Below are positions 8,650-17,419 of a DNA stretch of 19,363 bases, in pieces (positions within the stretch are counted from its first letter, which is position 1; every line of letters begins with the position of its first letter). Source of the DNA: Chloroflexota bacterium (lineage in GTDB: Bacteria; Chloroflexota; Dehalococcoidia; Lucifugimonadales; UBA1127). The notes beneath the pieces are model-generated. The model saw only the letters and a program-made list of their open reading frames with translations. It was not told the origin of the DNA and ran no database searches. Made by a program: the position numbers and the translations under genes. Where the stretch lies: contig JAPPNT010000139.1 in the NCBI GenBank assembly GCA_028873745.1, positions 1 to 19,363 of the forward strand. Direction: 5' to 3'.

Positions 8650-9534
8650 ATGAGCGGAGAGATTGTGAGCGTGCGCCCCAGCGACGGCGTGCGGCTGGAC
8701 GGCATGTACCGCAAACCCGAGGCCTCGGCGGGCAACGGCCTGCCCGTCGACGTGATGGTCCTGCACCACGGCGTCGGCGGCAACTTCTACGGCTCCGGCC
8801 CCTTCGAGAGCTTCGTGCCGCAGCTGCTGGAAAACGGGTGCGCCACCCTGCGCGTCAACAACCGCGGCCACGACGCCGTCAGCAACGCCGTCCGCGACGG
8901 CGTCCGCACCAGATTTGGCGCCGCGTACGAGATCATCGACGACTGCCGCCAGGACTGGAACGCCTGGCTGGACTTCGCTGAGGCCGAGGGCTACGAGCGC
9001 ATCGGCGTGTGGGGCCACAGCCTCGGCGCCGTCAAGTCCATCTACCACGCGGCCGTCGAACGCGACCCGCGTGTCACGTGCGTCATCGCAGGCTCCCCGC
9101 CGCGCTTCAGCTACAGCTTCTACTCGAGCGTCGACACGTGGGGCACCGAAGAGGAGGCCGGCAAGCGCTACAACGAGACCTGCGCCCTCGCACAGTCATA
9201 CGTGGACAAGGGAGACGCGGACCAGCTCATCCAGGTCGAGTTCCCCGTGCCGTTGCTGGTCAGCGCCGGCACCTACGTCGACAAGTACGGCCCCGCCGAG
9301 CAGTACGACGTGGTGAAGCGCATCCCGGAGGTGACCGTTCCCCTCTTCTGCATCGTCGGCAGCGCCGAGCCCTTGGAGCAGTTCCCGTTCTGGGGCCTGC
9401 CGGAGGAACTGCAGCGGCTGGACAGTGAGGTCGAGAACTTCACCTTCGCCTACATCGACGGCGCGAACCACGCCTACTCGGAGCACCGGCAGGAGGTCTG
9501 GGACGTCACAGAGGCCTGGCTGCGAGGACTGTGA
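8650..9534 (+). CDS. Alpha/beta hydrolase-fold protein
   Basis: 294 residues from ATG 8650, chosen because AAGGAGG (8635-8641) lies 8 nt upstream; an in-frame ATG at 8617 lies inside the promoter-like sequence and is rejected. The oxyanion-side motif HHGVGGNFYG (39-48), NNRGHD (70-75), the nucleophile elbow GHSLGA with Ser124, and GANH with His274 near the end make a serine hydrolase. The acidic residue of the triad should lie near IVGSAEP (235-241), where Glu240 rather than the usual Asp is seen. Substrate unknown; esterase, peptidase or dienelactone-hydrolase-like activity are all possible. It is a single-gene unit that ends at a strong hairpin shared with the convergent inositol synthase. 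Confidence 0.85.
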   Translation: MSGEIVSVRPSDGVRLDGMYRKPEASAGNGLPVDVMVLHHGVGGNFYGSGPFESFVPQLLENGCATLRVNNRGHDAVSNAVRDGVRTRFGAAYEIIDDCRQDWNAWLDFAEAEGYERIGVWGHSLGAVKSIYHAAVERDPRVTCVIAGSPPRFSYSFYSSVDTWGTEEEAGKRYNETCALAQSYVDKGDADQLIQVEFPVPLLVSAGTYVDKYGPAEQYDVVKRIPEVTVPLFCIVGSAEPLEQFPFWGLPEELQRLDSEVENFTFAYIDGANHAYSEHRQEVWDVTEAWLRGL

Positions 9535-9556
9535 CAACATCGTGACGCCACAAAGC

Positions 9557-9583
9557 GAAAGGGGGCGTCGTTCGCCCCCTTTC
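9557..9583. terminator. Bidirectional terminator hairpin
   Basis: GAAAGGGGGCG (9557-9567), loop TCGTT, CGCCCCCTTTC (9573-9583): a perfect 11-bp stem. It lies between the end of the rightward hydrolase (9534) and the end of the leftward inositol synthase (9613), so it can serve both. The stem ends in TTT on each strand, giving a short U-run for either direction. Confidence 0.75.
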
Positions 9584-9612
9584 TGTTGCCCCTTCGATGG
9601 GACCCGCGTAGA

Positions 9613-11133
<1,521 letters not shown>

Positions 11134-11140
11134 GGGCCAA

Positions 11141-11169
11141 AGATTACCAATTATTTTGTTGAGCGTCAA
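11141..11169 (-). promoter_or_regulatory. Leaderless promoter of the HTH-inositol synthase gene, with palindrome over the -35
   Basis: Read leftward: TTGACG (11164-11169) as -35, exactly 17 bp, TAATCT (11141-11146) as -10, then 7 nt to the ATG at 11133. Transcription would begin at or within a base or two of the start codon, consistent with the missing Shine-Dalgarno sequence. The -35 lies in TTGA-CGC-TCAA (11159-11169), a perfect palindrome around a 3-bp centre, and the spacer holds ATTGGTAAT, a second small dyad. Either could be an operator. Confidence 0.6.
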
Positions 11170-11264
11170 GGGCAACCAAGAGGTATCGGTGAATCGACTG
11201 TCTTTGGCTGGAGGAAACAAAGGGGGTTCAAACCCTGACTGCGCCATCGCGTCAGTTGTACCGG

Positions 11265-11340
11265 GGTTGTTTCACGGTTGTTTCGAGGTTGTTTCCGTAG
11301 CTGAAGACCCTTCTCTCAGCTACGGATTTAGGTTGTTTTG
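11265..11340. repeat. GGTTGTTTC tandem repeats, 11-bp period
   Basis: GGTTGTTTCAC (11265-11275), GGTTGTTTCGA (11276-11286) and GGTTGTTTCCG (11287-11297) are three adjacent copies sharing GGTTGTTTC. A fourth, GGTTGTTTTG, lies at 11331-11340 beyond the inverted repeat. An 11-bp period is about one helical turn, so a protein bound to each copy would sit on the same DNA face, as in iterons. Confidence 0.7.
11295..11325. other. Perfect 10-bp inverted repeat (hairpin)
   Basis: CCGTAGCTGA (11295-11304) and TCAGCTACGG (11316-11325) are exact reverse complements around an 11-nt loop. It could be a factor-dependent terminator for the leftward methyltransferase gene, which ends 158 bp before it in that direction, or a protein or recombinase site. 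There is no T-tract on the leftward side. It directly overlaps the third tandem repeat. Confidence 0.65.
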
Positions 11341-11482
11341 CGAGGTCTTCTCTGTCGGCACCAACCGAATCGTTTGTGACTGCGCTCGCCTAACTCCCGA
11401 CGCGGTTCCAGACCTCGCGCCCAGACCCACGCTAGCGCACCCTAGGCCGAAGGGAAATACGCCGGTGGCAGGGGTCAGTAGC

Positions 11483-13291
11483 TTACTTGCCATTGCCGTT
11501 GGGCGGGTATTTCCACCACGCCATTCTGGTGGTGTCGGCCATCTGCGAGTGTGACAACCGCTCGGCATCTCGTTTGGCGTAGAGCATCTCCATGCGAGCG
11601 CGGTTGACCAGTATGCCCCGCTTTTCATTGATCTCCCACACGTCCCATATCTTTCTGCGATGCCCCTTGACTCTGTTGCAATAGCCGCAGAGCAACTGGA
11701 TGTTCACAATTTCTTCAGGCCCGCTTTGAATGCGCGGGACCACGTGGTCTTCCTCCAGCAGTTCCAAGTCAAGCTGCTTGCCGCAACCCAGGCAGTAGGA
11801 ATTCTGGAGGCCACAGAGGTAGTCGCGCTGCTCATCCGACAGGTTCAGGCGCGCAGGCTTTTGCTCCTCTTGCTCCACCACCAGCGGAGCGTCGTCGTCC
11901 AGTTGGCCGGGGAGCTTGTCAACGCGGTATATCCGGCGCAGCTCCACAAGGACAGAGTCGCCCTCGTCCGAGGCCATATCCGGGAACTTGCCGCGCATGC
12001 GGTTGACGACCTGCCGGTACGCTTCCACCGCGATGTCCATGCCGATCCAACGCCGCTTGAGATTCTCAGCGGCGACGGCGGTGGTGGCGCAGCCGCAGAA
12101 GGGGTCCAGAACTATGTCGCCCTCGTGAGAAGAAACAGCGATGATGCGCTCCAATAGAGGCACAGGCTTCTCGGTGGGGTAGGATGTTTCCTTCTTGTTG
12201 TAGTTCGTAAAGCCCCTAGGCGTCAGAAAGATGTTTTGCTGCGGTATCCCTCTGTCGGCGGCGGCGTAGCGCTTGAGGCCGGGCCACCTTCCCCGTGTAG
12301 GATGGTAAATCATGCCGGCCGATTCCAACGCGTCGAGCCTGGCGCGGATGCTCTTGATGGAACGGTATCCGGGAATGACGTTTTCCTCTATCCACTCAGC
12401 GTAGGTGCCCGTTAAGGGCACCGACCAGACCCGCCCCATTGCATGGACATCATACCCGTGCCACGGCTCAGTGCTTGGTGTACCTCGCGGTGCATTGTGC
12501 AGCGGCCCCGTTAAATCTGCGGACCGGTAGCGCCCCCATTTTTCGTCCACCATGGGGTAAGCTTTCTTGATCTCTTCTTCAGGTTTGGCTTCAAGAATGG
12601 CTTCCGTATTCCAAGTGTGGATTAGGCCATTCCGATAATAGAGGATATGGTCGACAATTCTGCCGAACCGTCGCGCGTCGTTGTGGGAGGTGGCGCGGCG
12701 CCAGATGATGTTGTTCAGGTAGTTCTCCGGCCCAAACACGGCGTCCATCACGGCTCTCAGGTAGTGCACGGCCGTGTCGTCGCAGTGCAGGTAGATAGAA
12801 CCCGTGGGCTTGAGGACGCGCTGCATTTCCACCAGCCGCACAGCCATGAACGTGACGTAGCCCTGCATCGACCTGGAGTGCGCTCCGGCCGCATTTACAA
12901 TTCCTGGCAGCGAGGGAATGACGCGGCTGATCTCCGACACCCACTGGGGCTTCCAGTTCCGGTTGGGCGTGCCGTCCGGGTTGAACTCCTCCATGTGGAA
13001 AACGTCTGAGAATCCAACCTGCTGCGGCTCCTCCTGAGAAGGCACAGGCAACCGCATCTCCCTTTGCAGCCTGCGGGCTTCAACTTCTCTGGACCTGAGG
13101 GGGTTGTAGTACTCAGTGTCAGAGTTGAAGGGCGGGTCCAGATAGATGAGGTCAACGCAGTCGTCCGGCATGGAGCGCAGGGCGGGCAAGTTGTCGGAGG
13201 TGACGATAGTGCGATTGAGGACATCCTGACCGTTCTGCCGGAAGATGGGGCCGTTGAAATCGACCGCCGTGTTCTTGATGTTCAGCTCCAT
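11483..13291 (-). CDS. DNA methyltransferase (beta-class amino-MTase) fused to C-terminal HNH domain
   Basis: 602 residues from the ATG at 13291, chosen because AGGAG lies about 5 nt upstream; the in-frame ATG at 13306 has no ribosome-binding site. Catalytic motif IV DPPF is at 52-55 and the SAM-binding motif DPFCG at 396-400, followed by GMDI. Motif IV before motif I is the beta arrangement of N6-adenine/N4-cytosine methyltransferases. The region between holds YLHCDDTAVHYLRAVMDAVF and a probable target-recognition segment. The C-terminus is an HNH domain with zinc-type cysteines C500, C503, C535, C538, and D515-H516, N539 and H544 (YCLGCGK ... EDHVVPR ... LLCGYCNRVKGH). One chain could thus both modify and cut DNA; no separate restriction gene adjoins. 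GC is low (12541-12600: 27 of 60), suggesting transfer. Confidence 0.88.
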   Translation of the reverse strand: MELNIKNTAVDFNGPIFRQNGQDVLNRTIVTSDNLPALRSMPDDCVDLIYLDPPFNSDTEYYNPLRSREVEARRLQREMRLPVPSQEEPQQVGFSDVFHMEEFNPDGTPNRNWKPQWVSEISRVIPSLPGIVNAAGAHSRSMQGYVTFMAVRLVEMQRVLKPTGSIYLHCDDTAVHYLRAVMDAVFGPENYLNNIIWRRATSHNDARRFGRIVDHILYYRNGLIHTWNTEAILEAKPEEEIKKAYPMVDEKWGRYRSADLTGPLHNAPRGTPSTEPWHGYDVHAMGRVWSVPLTGTYAEWIEENVIPGYRSIKSIRARLDALESAGMIYHPTRGRWPGLKRYAAADRGIPQQNIFLTPRGFTNYNKKETSYPTEKPVPLLERIIAVSSHEGDIVLDPFCGCATTAVAAENLKRRWIGMDIAVEAYRQVVNRMRGKFPDMASDEGDSVLVELRRIYRVDKLPGQLDDDAPLVVEQEEQKPARLNLSDEQRDYLCGLQNSYCLGCGKQLDLELLEEDHVVPRIQSGPEEIVNIQLLCGYCNRVKGHRRKIWDVWEINEKRGILVNRARMEMLYAKRDAERLSHSQMADTTRMAWWKYPPNGNGK

Positions 13292-13420
13292 TGCGTCTCC
13301 TGACATGCGTCCATGCGAACATGGTACGGGGAAGGATATCTATCACATCGTCAACAGCGCAAGGGACGCGCGATGTCCGTTTAAACCTTCCTGCCCATGC
13401 ACCGTTCCTATTCGCTCCCC

Positions 13421-13426
13421 TATAAT
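13421..13426 (+). promoter_or_regulatory. -10 box of the first alcohol dehydrogenase gene
   Basis: TATAAT, an exact consensus -10, within CCTATAATGC, 26 nt before the ATG at 13453. A 17-bp spacer would place TGCACC at the -35 position, only a partial match. The same 10-mer precedes the second dehydrogenase gene. Confidence 0.45.
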
Positions 13427-13452
13427 GCGGCTACACCCCGACGGGAGGCCCC

Positions 13453-14481
13453 ATGCACGGCATGCTCTTTCTCGGCGACAGGCAGGTCGCCCTGCGTGAG
13501 TTCCCCACGCCCTCCGGCCCCGCCGGCCGCCAGGTCGTCGTCAGGATGCGCGCCTCCGGCCTCTGCGGCAGCGATCTCTCCTCCTACCGCAACGCCCCCG
13601 AGAATCTCGGCGTCCGCGCCCGCACCATCGCCGGCCACGAGCCCTGCGGCGACGTCGTCGAGGTTGGCCCCGAGGCCCGCAACGTGCGCCTCGGCGACCG
13701 CGTCATGGTCTACCACTACGGCGGCTGCGGCCGGTGCGCCCAGTGTCTTTCCGGCTGGTGGCACATGTGCATCCACGGCGAGGTCATCTACGGCGCCCAC
13801 GCCCATGGCGGCTTTGCCGACTACCAGCTCGTCGAGGACTACATGTGCATTCCCATGCCCGACGGCCTCAGCTACGCGGAGGGCGCGGCCTGCGCCTGCG
13901 GCACGGGAACGGCCTACCAGGCGATCAGGCGCCTCGACGTCAATGGCCGCGAGACCCTCGCTGTCTTTGGGCTGGGCCCTGTCGGCCTCAGCGCGACCAT
14001 GTTCGGCGCGGCAACCGGCGCCCGCGTCATCGCCGTCGACCCCGTTCCGGAGCGCCGCGCGCTGGCCGAGAAGCTCGGCGCGGCGCAGACCGTCGACCCC
14101 AACGACGCCGACTCCATCGAGGTCGTCAAGGCCGCCACGCACGGCCTCGGCGCCGACGCATCCATCGACGCCTCCGGCATCGCCGAGGTGCGCACCGCCG
14201 CCGTGCGCTCCGTCCGCGACTGGGGCCGCAGCTGCTTCGTCGGCGAGGGCGGCACCGTCACCTTCGAGGTCACCAACGACATCATGCGACGGCAGCTCAC
14301 CCTCATGGGGTCCCGCACCTTCAGCACCATAGTGCTGGAGGAGTTGGGCCGGTACGTGGCCGACCGCAACCTGCCTCTGCGAGAGCTCATCACCGCACGT
14401 TTCCCGCTGGACCGGATTGCGGAGGCCTTCGCCGCGTTTGAAGCCGGCGCCCCCGGCAAGTTCGTCGTCACGTGGGACTAG
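13453..14481 (+). CDS. Zinc-dependent alcohol dehydrogenase (MDR family), copy 1
   Basis: 342 residues from ATG 13453 with GGGAGG just upstream. The catalytic zinc ligands are C38 (GLCGSD) and H62-E63 (GHEPCG). The structural zinc site C92-x2-C95-x2-C98-x7-C106 is intact. The Rossmann motif GLGPVG is at 173-178, and Asp196 at the end of the second strand (VIAVDP) favours NAD+ over NADP+. It belongs with sorbitol/threonine/galactitol-dehydrogenase-like MDR enzymes that oxidise secondary alcohols; the substrate is not predictable. A second copy of equal length, about three quarters identical by eye, follows 160 bp downstream, so this is a tandem duplication. The gene runs divergently from the methyltransferase and is much richer in GC. 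Confidence 0.9.
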   Translation: MHGMLFLGDRQVALREFPTPSGPAGRQVVVRMRASGLCGSDLSSYRNAPENLGVRARTIAGHEPCGDVVEVGPEARNVRLGDRVMVYHYGGCGRCAQCLSGWWHMCIHGEVIYGAHAHGGFADYQLVEDYMCIPMPDGLSYAEGAACACGTGTAYQAIRRLDVNGRETLAVFGLGPVGLSATMFGAATGARVIAVDPVPERRALAEKLGAAQTVDPNDADSIEVVKAATHGLGADASIDASGIAEVRTAAVRSVRDWGRSCFVGEGGTVTFEVTNDIMRRQLTLMGSRTFSTIVLEELGRYVADRNLPLRELITARFPLDRIAEAFAAFEAGAPGKFVVTWD

Positions 14482-14498
14482 ACCATCCCATCGTCTTA

Positions 14499-14583
14499 CC
14501 GGCGAAAGCCGGTATCCAGCGGGGATGAGGTGACGGGGATGGGCGTGCACTCCCCCCGTTCGCCCTGAGCTTGTCGAAGGGCG
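14499..14583. repeat. Composite dispersed repeat A-B between the dehydrogenase genes
   Basis: Element A, CCGGCGAAAGCCGG (14499-14512) followed by TATCCAG, is a 5-bp hairpin with a GAAA loop. Element B at 14556-14583 begins CCGTTCGCCCTGAG and ends CGAAGGGCG; its arms CGCCCT/AGGGCG pair. A and B start 57 bp apart. The same pair recurs at 19290-19363 with a 58-bp offset, and B alone recurs twice at 15674-15733. These are REP-like intergenic elements, not genes. Confidence 0.75.
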
Positions 14584-14607
14584 CGCGCGATCTCTCAGGA
14601 CACGGCC

Positions 14608-14613
14608 TATAAT
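14608..14613 (+). promoter_or_regulatory. -10 box of the second alcohol dehydrogenase gene
   Basis: TATAAT within CCTATAATGC, 28 nt before the ATG at 14642, at the same place as in copy 1. No clear -35 is present; that position is occupied by GC-rich sequence next to repeat B. Confidence 0.45.
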
Positions 14614-14641
14614 GCCCAAAACTCCCCCAAGGAGGCCCGCT

Positions 14642-15670
14642 ATGCAGGGCATGCTCTTCCTCGGCGACAAGCAGGTTGCGCTCCGCGAGTTTCCGGCGCC
14701 CTCCGGCCCGACCGGCCGCCAGGTGGTGCTGAAGATGCGCGCCGCCGGCCTCTGCGGCAGCGACCTCCGCCCCTACCGCTCCACGCTCGAGGGCCTCGGC
14801 CCGCGCGCCCACGTCATCGGCGGCCACGAGCCCTGCGGCGAGGTCTACGAGGTCGGCCCGGAGGTGCGCAACCTGCGCGTCGGCGACCGCGTCATGGTGC
14901 ACCACTACTCCGGCTGCGGCCGCTGCGAGCACTGCCTCTCAGGGTGGTCGCAGCTCTGCCCCAACGGCATGACCCTGTATGGCTCCCAGGCCCACGGCGC
15001 AATGGCCGACTACCAGCTTGTCGAGGAGCACATGTGCGTCCCGATGCCCGACGGCCTCAGCTTCGCGGAGGGCGCGGCGTGCTCGTGCGGCACCGGCACC
15101 GCCTACCAGGCCCTCAGGCGGCTCGGCGTCTCCGGCCGCGACACCTTCGCCGTGTTCGGGCAGGGGCCCGTCGGCCTGAGCGCTACCCTGTTCGGCGCGG
15201 CAAGCGGAGCCAACGTCATCGCCGTCGACCCCATCCCCGAGCGCCGCGCCCTTGCGATGAAGCTCGGCGCGTCGGAGACCGTCGACCCCAACGAGGTCGA
15301 TCCCATCGAGGTCATCAAGGCTGCCACGCACGGCCGCGGCGCCGACGCCACCCTCGACGCCAGCGGCGTCGCCGACGTGCGCGCCCAGGCCGTCCGCTCG
15401 ACGCGCGTGTGGGGCCGCAGCTGCTTCGTCGGCGAGGGCGGCACCGTCACCTTCGACGCCACCAACGACATCATCCACCGCCAGGTGACGCTGATGGGCT
15501 CATGGACGTTCAGCACGGTGGTGCTTGAGGAGCTCGGTCACTACGTCGTCGACCGGAGCATCCCGCTGCGTGACATGATCACGCGGACGTTCACGCTGGA
15601 CCAGGTGGCCGAAGCCTTTACGGACTTCGAGGCGGGCGCGGCGGGCAAGTACGTGGTGACCTTCGACTGA
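14642..15670 (+). CDS. Zinc-dependent alcohol dehydrogenase (MDR family), copy 2
   Basis: 342 residues. The ATG at 14642 is taken because GGAGG (14631-14635) is 6 nt upstream and the protein then starts exactly like copy 1 (MQGMLFLGDKQ against MHGMLFLGDRQ); an ATG at 14612 overlaps the -10 box. All zinc and cofactor residues are kept: C38, H62-E63, C92/C95/C98/C106, and GQGPVG in the Rossmann fold with VIAVDP. Differences from copy 1 cluster at residues about 43-60, at 107-116 after the last structural cysteine, and in the segment before the C-terminus. That suggests a changed substrate pocket rather than redundancy. It has its own promoter box, so the two copies may be expressed separately. 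It converges with the PHP gene across two B repeats. Confidence 0.9.
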   Translation: MQGMLFLGDKQVALREFPAPSGPTGRQVVLKMRAAGLCGSDLRPYRSTLEGLGPRAHVIGGHEPCGEVYEVGPEVRNLRVGDRVMVHHYSGCGRCEHCLSGWSQLCPNGMTLYGSQAHGAMADYQLVEEHMCVPMPDGLSFAEGAACSCGTGTAYQALRRLGVSGRDTFAVFGQGPVGLSATLFGAASGANVIAVDPIPERRALAMKLGASETVDPNEVDPIEVIKAATHGRGADATLDASGVADVRAQAVRSTRVWGRSCFVGEGGTVTFDATNDIIHRQVTLMGSWTFSTVVLEELGHYVVDRSIPLRDMITRTFTLDQVAEAFTDFEAGAAGKYVVTFD

Positions 15671-15673
15671 TCC

Positions 15674-15733
15674 CCGTTCGCTCTGAGCCTGTCGAAGGGC
15701 CTTTCCGTTCGCCCTGTGGGAAATCGAAGGGCG
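15674..15733. repeat. Two tandem B-type REP-like repeats
   Basis: CCGTTCGCTCTGAG... at 15674-15700 and CCGTTCGCCCTG... at 15705-15733, both ending CGAAGGGC. The second keeps the self-pairing arms CGCCCT/AGGGCG; the first has a mismatch. They fill the whole gap between the convergent dehydrogenase (ends 15670) and PHP gene (ends 15735) and may act as a terminator for both. Confidence 0.7.
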
Positions 15734-15734
15734 C

Positions 15735-16415
15735 CTACTCCCTCGGGCGCGGCTTCACGCCGAGCCGGTTCGCGACCTTGTTGAACGTCGTCACGCCGTG
15801 TATGAGCGGCTGCGCCCACCACGGCGGCGGGCTTGGGTGCAGCGTCGCCTCCCGCAGCGCGTCGAGGAAGCCCTGCGGCGTCCCGTCGAACTCCGGCATC
15901 TCTGTATACGTGCGCCCCAGCTCCCACACGTGGTGCGAGTCGCTGACGGCCGTGACCACGAGCCCGTGCTCGGCGGCCGCCGCCCGCGCCCGCTCCTCCG
16001 CGCCACGAAAGACGTTGCGCGCGTTGAACGCCTCGATGATATCCGCGTGGGGCAGCACCTCGACCATCGCGTCGTCGGACAGCACGCTGCTGCGCACGGT
16101 GTCGTACGGGTGCGGAATCGAGACCAGACCGCCCTGCGCCTTGATGCGCTCCACCGTCTCCATCGGCGGGAGCCCGCGCGGGACCTCCTCCGTCAGGAAC
16201 AGCCCCGTGATCTCCCCGTGCGTGCTCTTGATTTCCGACGCGACGATGACCGGGAACGGCGCAATCTTCGCGACGGCCTGTCCGCCGCGGATGGTGTTGT
16301 GGTCCGTCACCGCGATGCACCCCAGCCCCATGCGAACAGCCCTCGCGACCAGCGCCTCCGGCGAGGTGGCGCAGTCTTTCGAGTGCCAGGTATGCATGTG
16401 GAAATCGGCGCGCAT
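15735..16415 (-). CDS. PHP-domain metal-dependent phosphoesterase
   Basis: 226 residues forming a single PHP domain. Metal-binding motifs are in the expected order: HMHTWHS at 6-12, TDHNT, EIKSTHGEITGLF, HPYD, and near the end SDSHH. This matches stand-alone PHP proteins of the YciV/TrpH type, which hydrolyse phosphoesters such as nucleoside 3',5'-bisphosphates or RNA ends with Mn2+ or Fe2+; exact substrate unknown. A C-terminal 30-residue tail (PPPWWAQPLIHGVTTFNKVA) is less conserved. ATG 16415 has a weak GAGAGG site 7 nt upstream and is only 28 bp after xseB, so the two are probably co-transcribed. Its 3' end abuts the B repeats. Confidence 0.85.
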   Translation of the reverse strand: MRADFHMHTWHSKDCATSPEALVARAVRMGLGCIAVTDHNTIRGGQAVAKIAPFPVIVASEIKSTHGEITGLFLTEEVPRGLPPMETVERIKAQGGLVSIPHPYDTVRSSVLSDDAMVEVLPHADIIEAFNARNVFRGAEERARAAAAEHGLVVTAVSDSHHVWELGRTYTEMPEFDGTPQGFLDALREATLHPSPPPWWAQPLIHGVTTFNKVANRLGVKPRPRE

Positions 16416-16443
16416 GTGGTGGTTGCCTCTCAGGCGCGACGGC

Positions 16444-16728
16444 CTACGGCTCGTACTCCTCTTCCTCGTCCTGCACGCTCGGCGCGTCGGAGATGAACCG
16501 CATCTGCTCGCCCAGCGAGGTCTGCAGGCGCGTGATGCGGAGCTCGGCGGCGCTGAGCAGCTCGTTGCAGACCCGCGCCAGCCGCGCGCCTTCGGCGTAG
16601 AGGCCCGTCGCCTCGTCGAGGGTCAGCTCGCCGGCTTCGAGCGCCTGCACCGTCTCTTCCAGCCGCGTGTAGGCCGCCTCGAAGGTGAGCTGCTCCTCGG
16701 GCTCGCCGCCGTTCTTCTTGGACGTCAT
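16444..16728 (-). CDS. xseB: Exodeoxyribonuclease VII small subunit
   Basis: 94 residues, the usual size. The signature LTFEAAYTRLEETVQALEAG followed by ELTLDEATGLYAEGARLARVC is the XseB helical hairpin that assembles on the C-terminal coiled region of XseA. The complex degrades single-stranded DNA from both ends to oligonucleotides. The start at 16728 is set by a purine-rich GGGGGAG directly upstream; an in-frame ATG at 16782 would add 18 unlikely residues. The tail is very acidic (EEEEYEP). It follows the cytochrome c gene by 119 bp and precedes the PHP gene by 28 bp. Its partner xseA is two genes upstream rather than adjacent. Confidence 0.92.
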   Translation of the reverse strand: MTSKKNGGEPEEQLTFEAAYTRLEETVQALEAGELTLDEATGLYAEGARLARVCNELLSAAELRITRLQTSLGEQMRFISDAPSVQDEEEEYEP

Positions 16729-16847
16729 CTCCCCCGCTCCCGCCCCTCGCGCCGGACATGCGCCGACGCACGACAGATACACGGCAAGTGTAGCATACGG
16801 GGACTCGGGGCCGATGCGCGGGACGGAGACTACTGCGCCGGCGCAGA

Positions 16848-17315
16848 TTACTGCGACGCCGCTTCCGCAGCTTCGTCAGTGAGGGTGAGCAGGTACGCGA
16901 CGACCGCCTCATAGTCGTCGCCGAGCACGTCGTGCAGGCCCGCCGTCATCAGCGGCGTGTAGCCGGGGGCGATGAAGGCGCCGGGGTCATCGATGGACTG
17001 CCGGATGTACTCCTCGGCACTGAGGCTGGTGCGCGTCCCCGCGATGGCGCCGATGTTGCTCAGCTCGGGGCCTATGGTGCCCGTCGTCCCGGCGTCGGCG
17101 ACGGTGTGGCAGATGCCGCAGGTGGTGACGAAGGAGGCGGGCACGCCCTCGGGCGCGGCCGTCGAGCCGTCACCGGTGATCGGCACGATGGCGGTGAGGG
17201 GCGGGAGAGGCTCGGGTTGGGCGACGACCGTGGGGCCGGGGTTGAAGCACGCCGCCAGCAAAAGAACGGCCCCCAGCGCGAGGGCCAACAGGACCGCTAC
17301 CTTGCGGGACGACAT
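16848..17315 (-). CDS. Lipoprotein c-type cytochrome, mono-haem
   Basis: 155 residues from ATG 17315, set by GGAG about 7 nt upstream; an in-frame ATG at 17342 is less likely because it puts extra residues before the signal peptide. Residues 1-22 are a signal peptide (MSSRK then a hydrophobic stretch) ending in the lipobox LAAC with Cys23, so the protein should be lipid-anchored on the outer face of the membrane. A flexible Pro/Thr linker leads to the haem motif CGICH (66-70), and Met123 in GYTPLM is the likely sixth ligand. It would carry single electrons to or from a membrane oxidase or reductase; its partner is not in the window. It sits between xseA and xseB, which are normally neighbours. 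Confidence 0.87.
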   Translation of the reverse strand: MSSRKVAVLLALALGAVLLLAACFNPGPTVVAQPEPLPPLTAIVPITGDGSTAAPEGVPASFVTTCGICHTVADAGTTGTIGPELSNIGAIAGTRTSLSAEEYIRQSIDDPGAFIAPGYTPLMTAGLHDVLGDDYEAVVAYLLTLTDEAAEAASQ

Positions 17316-17419
17316 GCCCTGTCTCCAGTCGAAGTGCAGCATCTCAGCACAATGTTACAACTTTCACACACGGGTGTCCAGATACTCCGGAGGCCGGTTT
17401 GAGGTCAAGAGAATGACGC

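Larger units (their letters stand above)
11170..11482. other. Gene-free region between the methyltransferase and the inositol synthase
   Basis: No credible gene is seen on either strand. It contains a tRNA T-arm-like scrap (11222-11246) that does not fold as a tRNA, three 11-bp tandem repeats (11265-11297), a perfect 10-bp inverted repeat (11295-11325), and a fourth repeat unit at 11331. From about 11341 to 11482 nothing else stands out. Confidence 0.6.

Noticed and set aside
11222..11246. tRNA 3' end (GGTTCAAACC-like T-arm followed by GCGCCA)
   Set aside because: With TTCAAAC as loop only two or three T-stem pairs form, and no matching GGCGCAG acceptor strand or anticodon arm lies 60-75 nt upstream. 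At most it is a tRNA scrap.
11265..11340. CRISPR array
   Set aside because: The 11-bp repeats are contiguous with no spacers and no cas genes are present.
13334..13360. TTGACG before the methyltransferase gene as a -35
   Set aside because: No acceptable -10 lies 16-19 bp downstream of it in the leftward direction.
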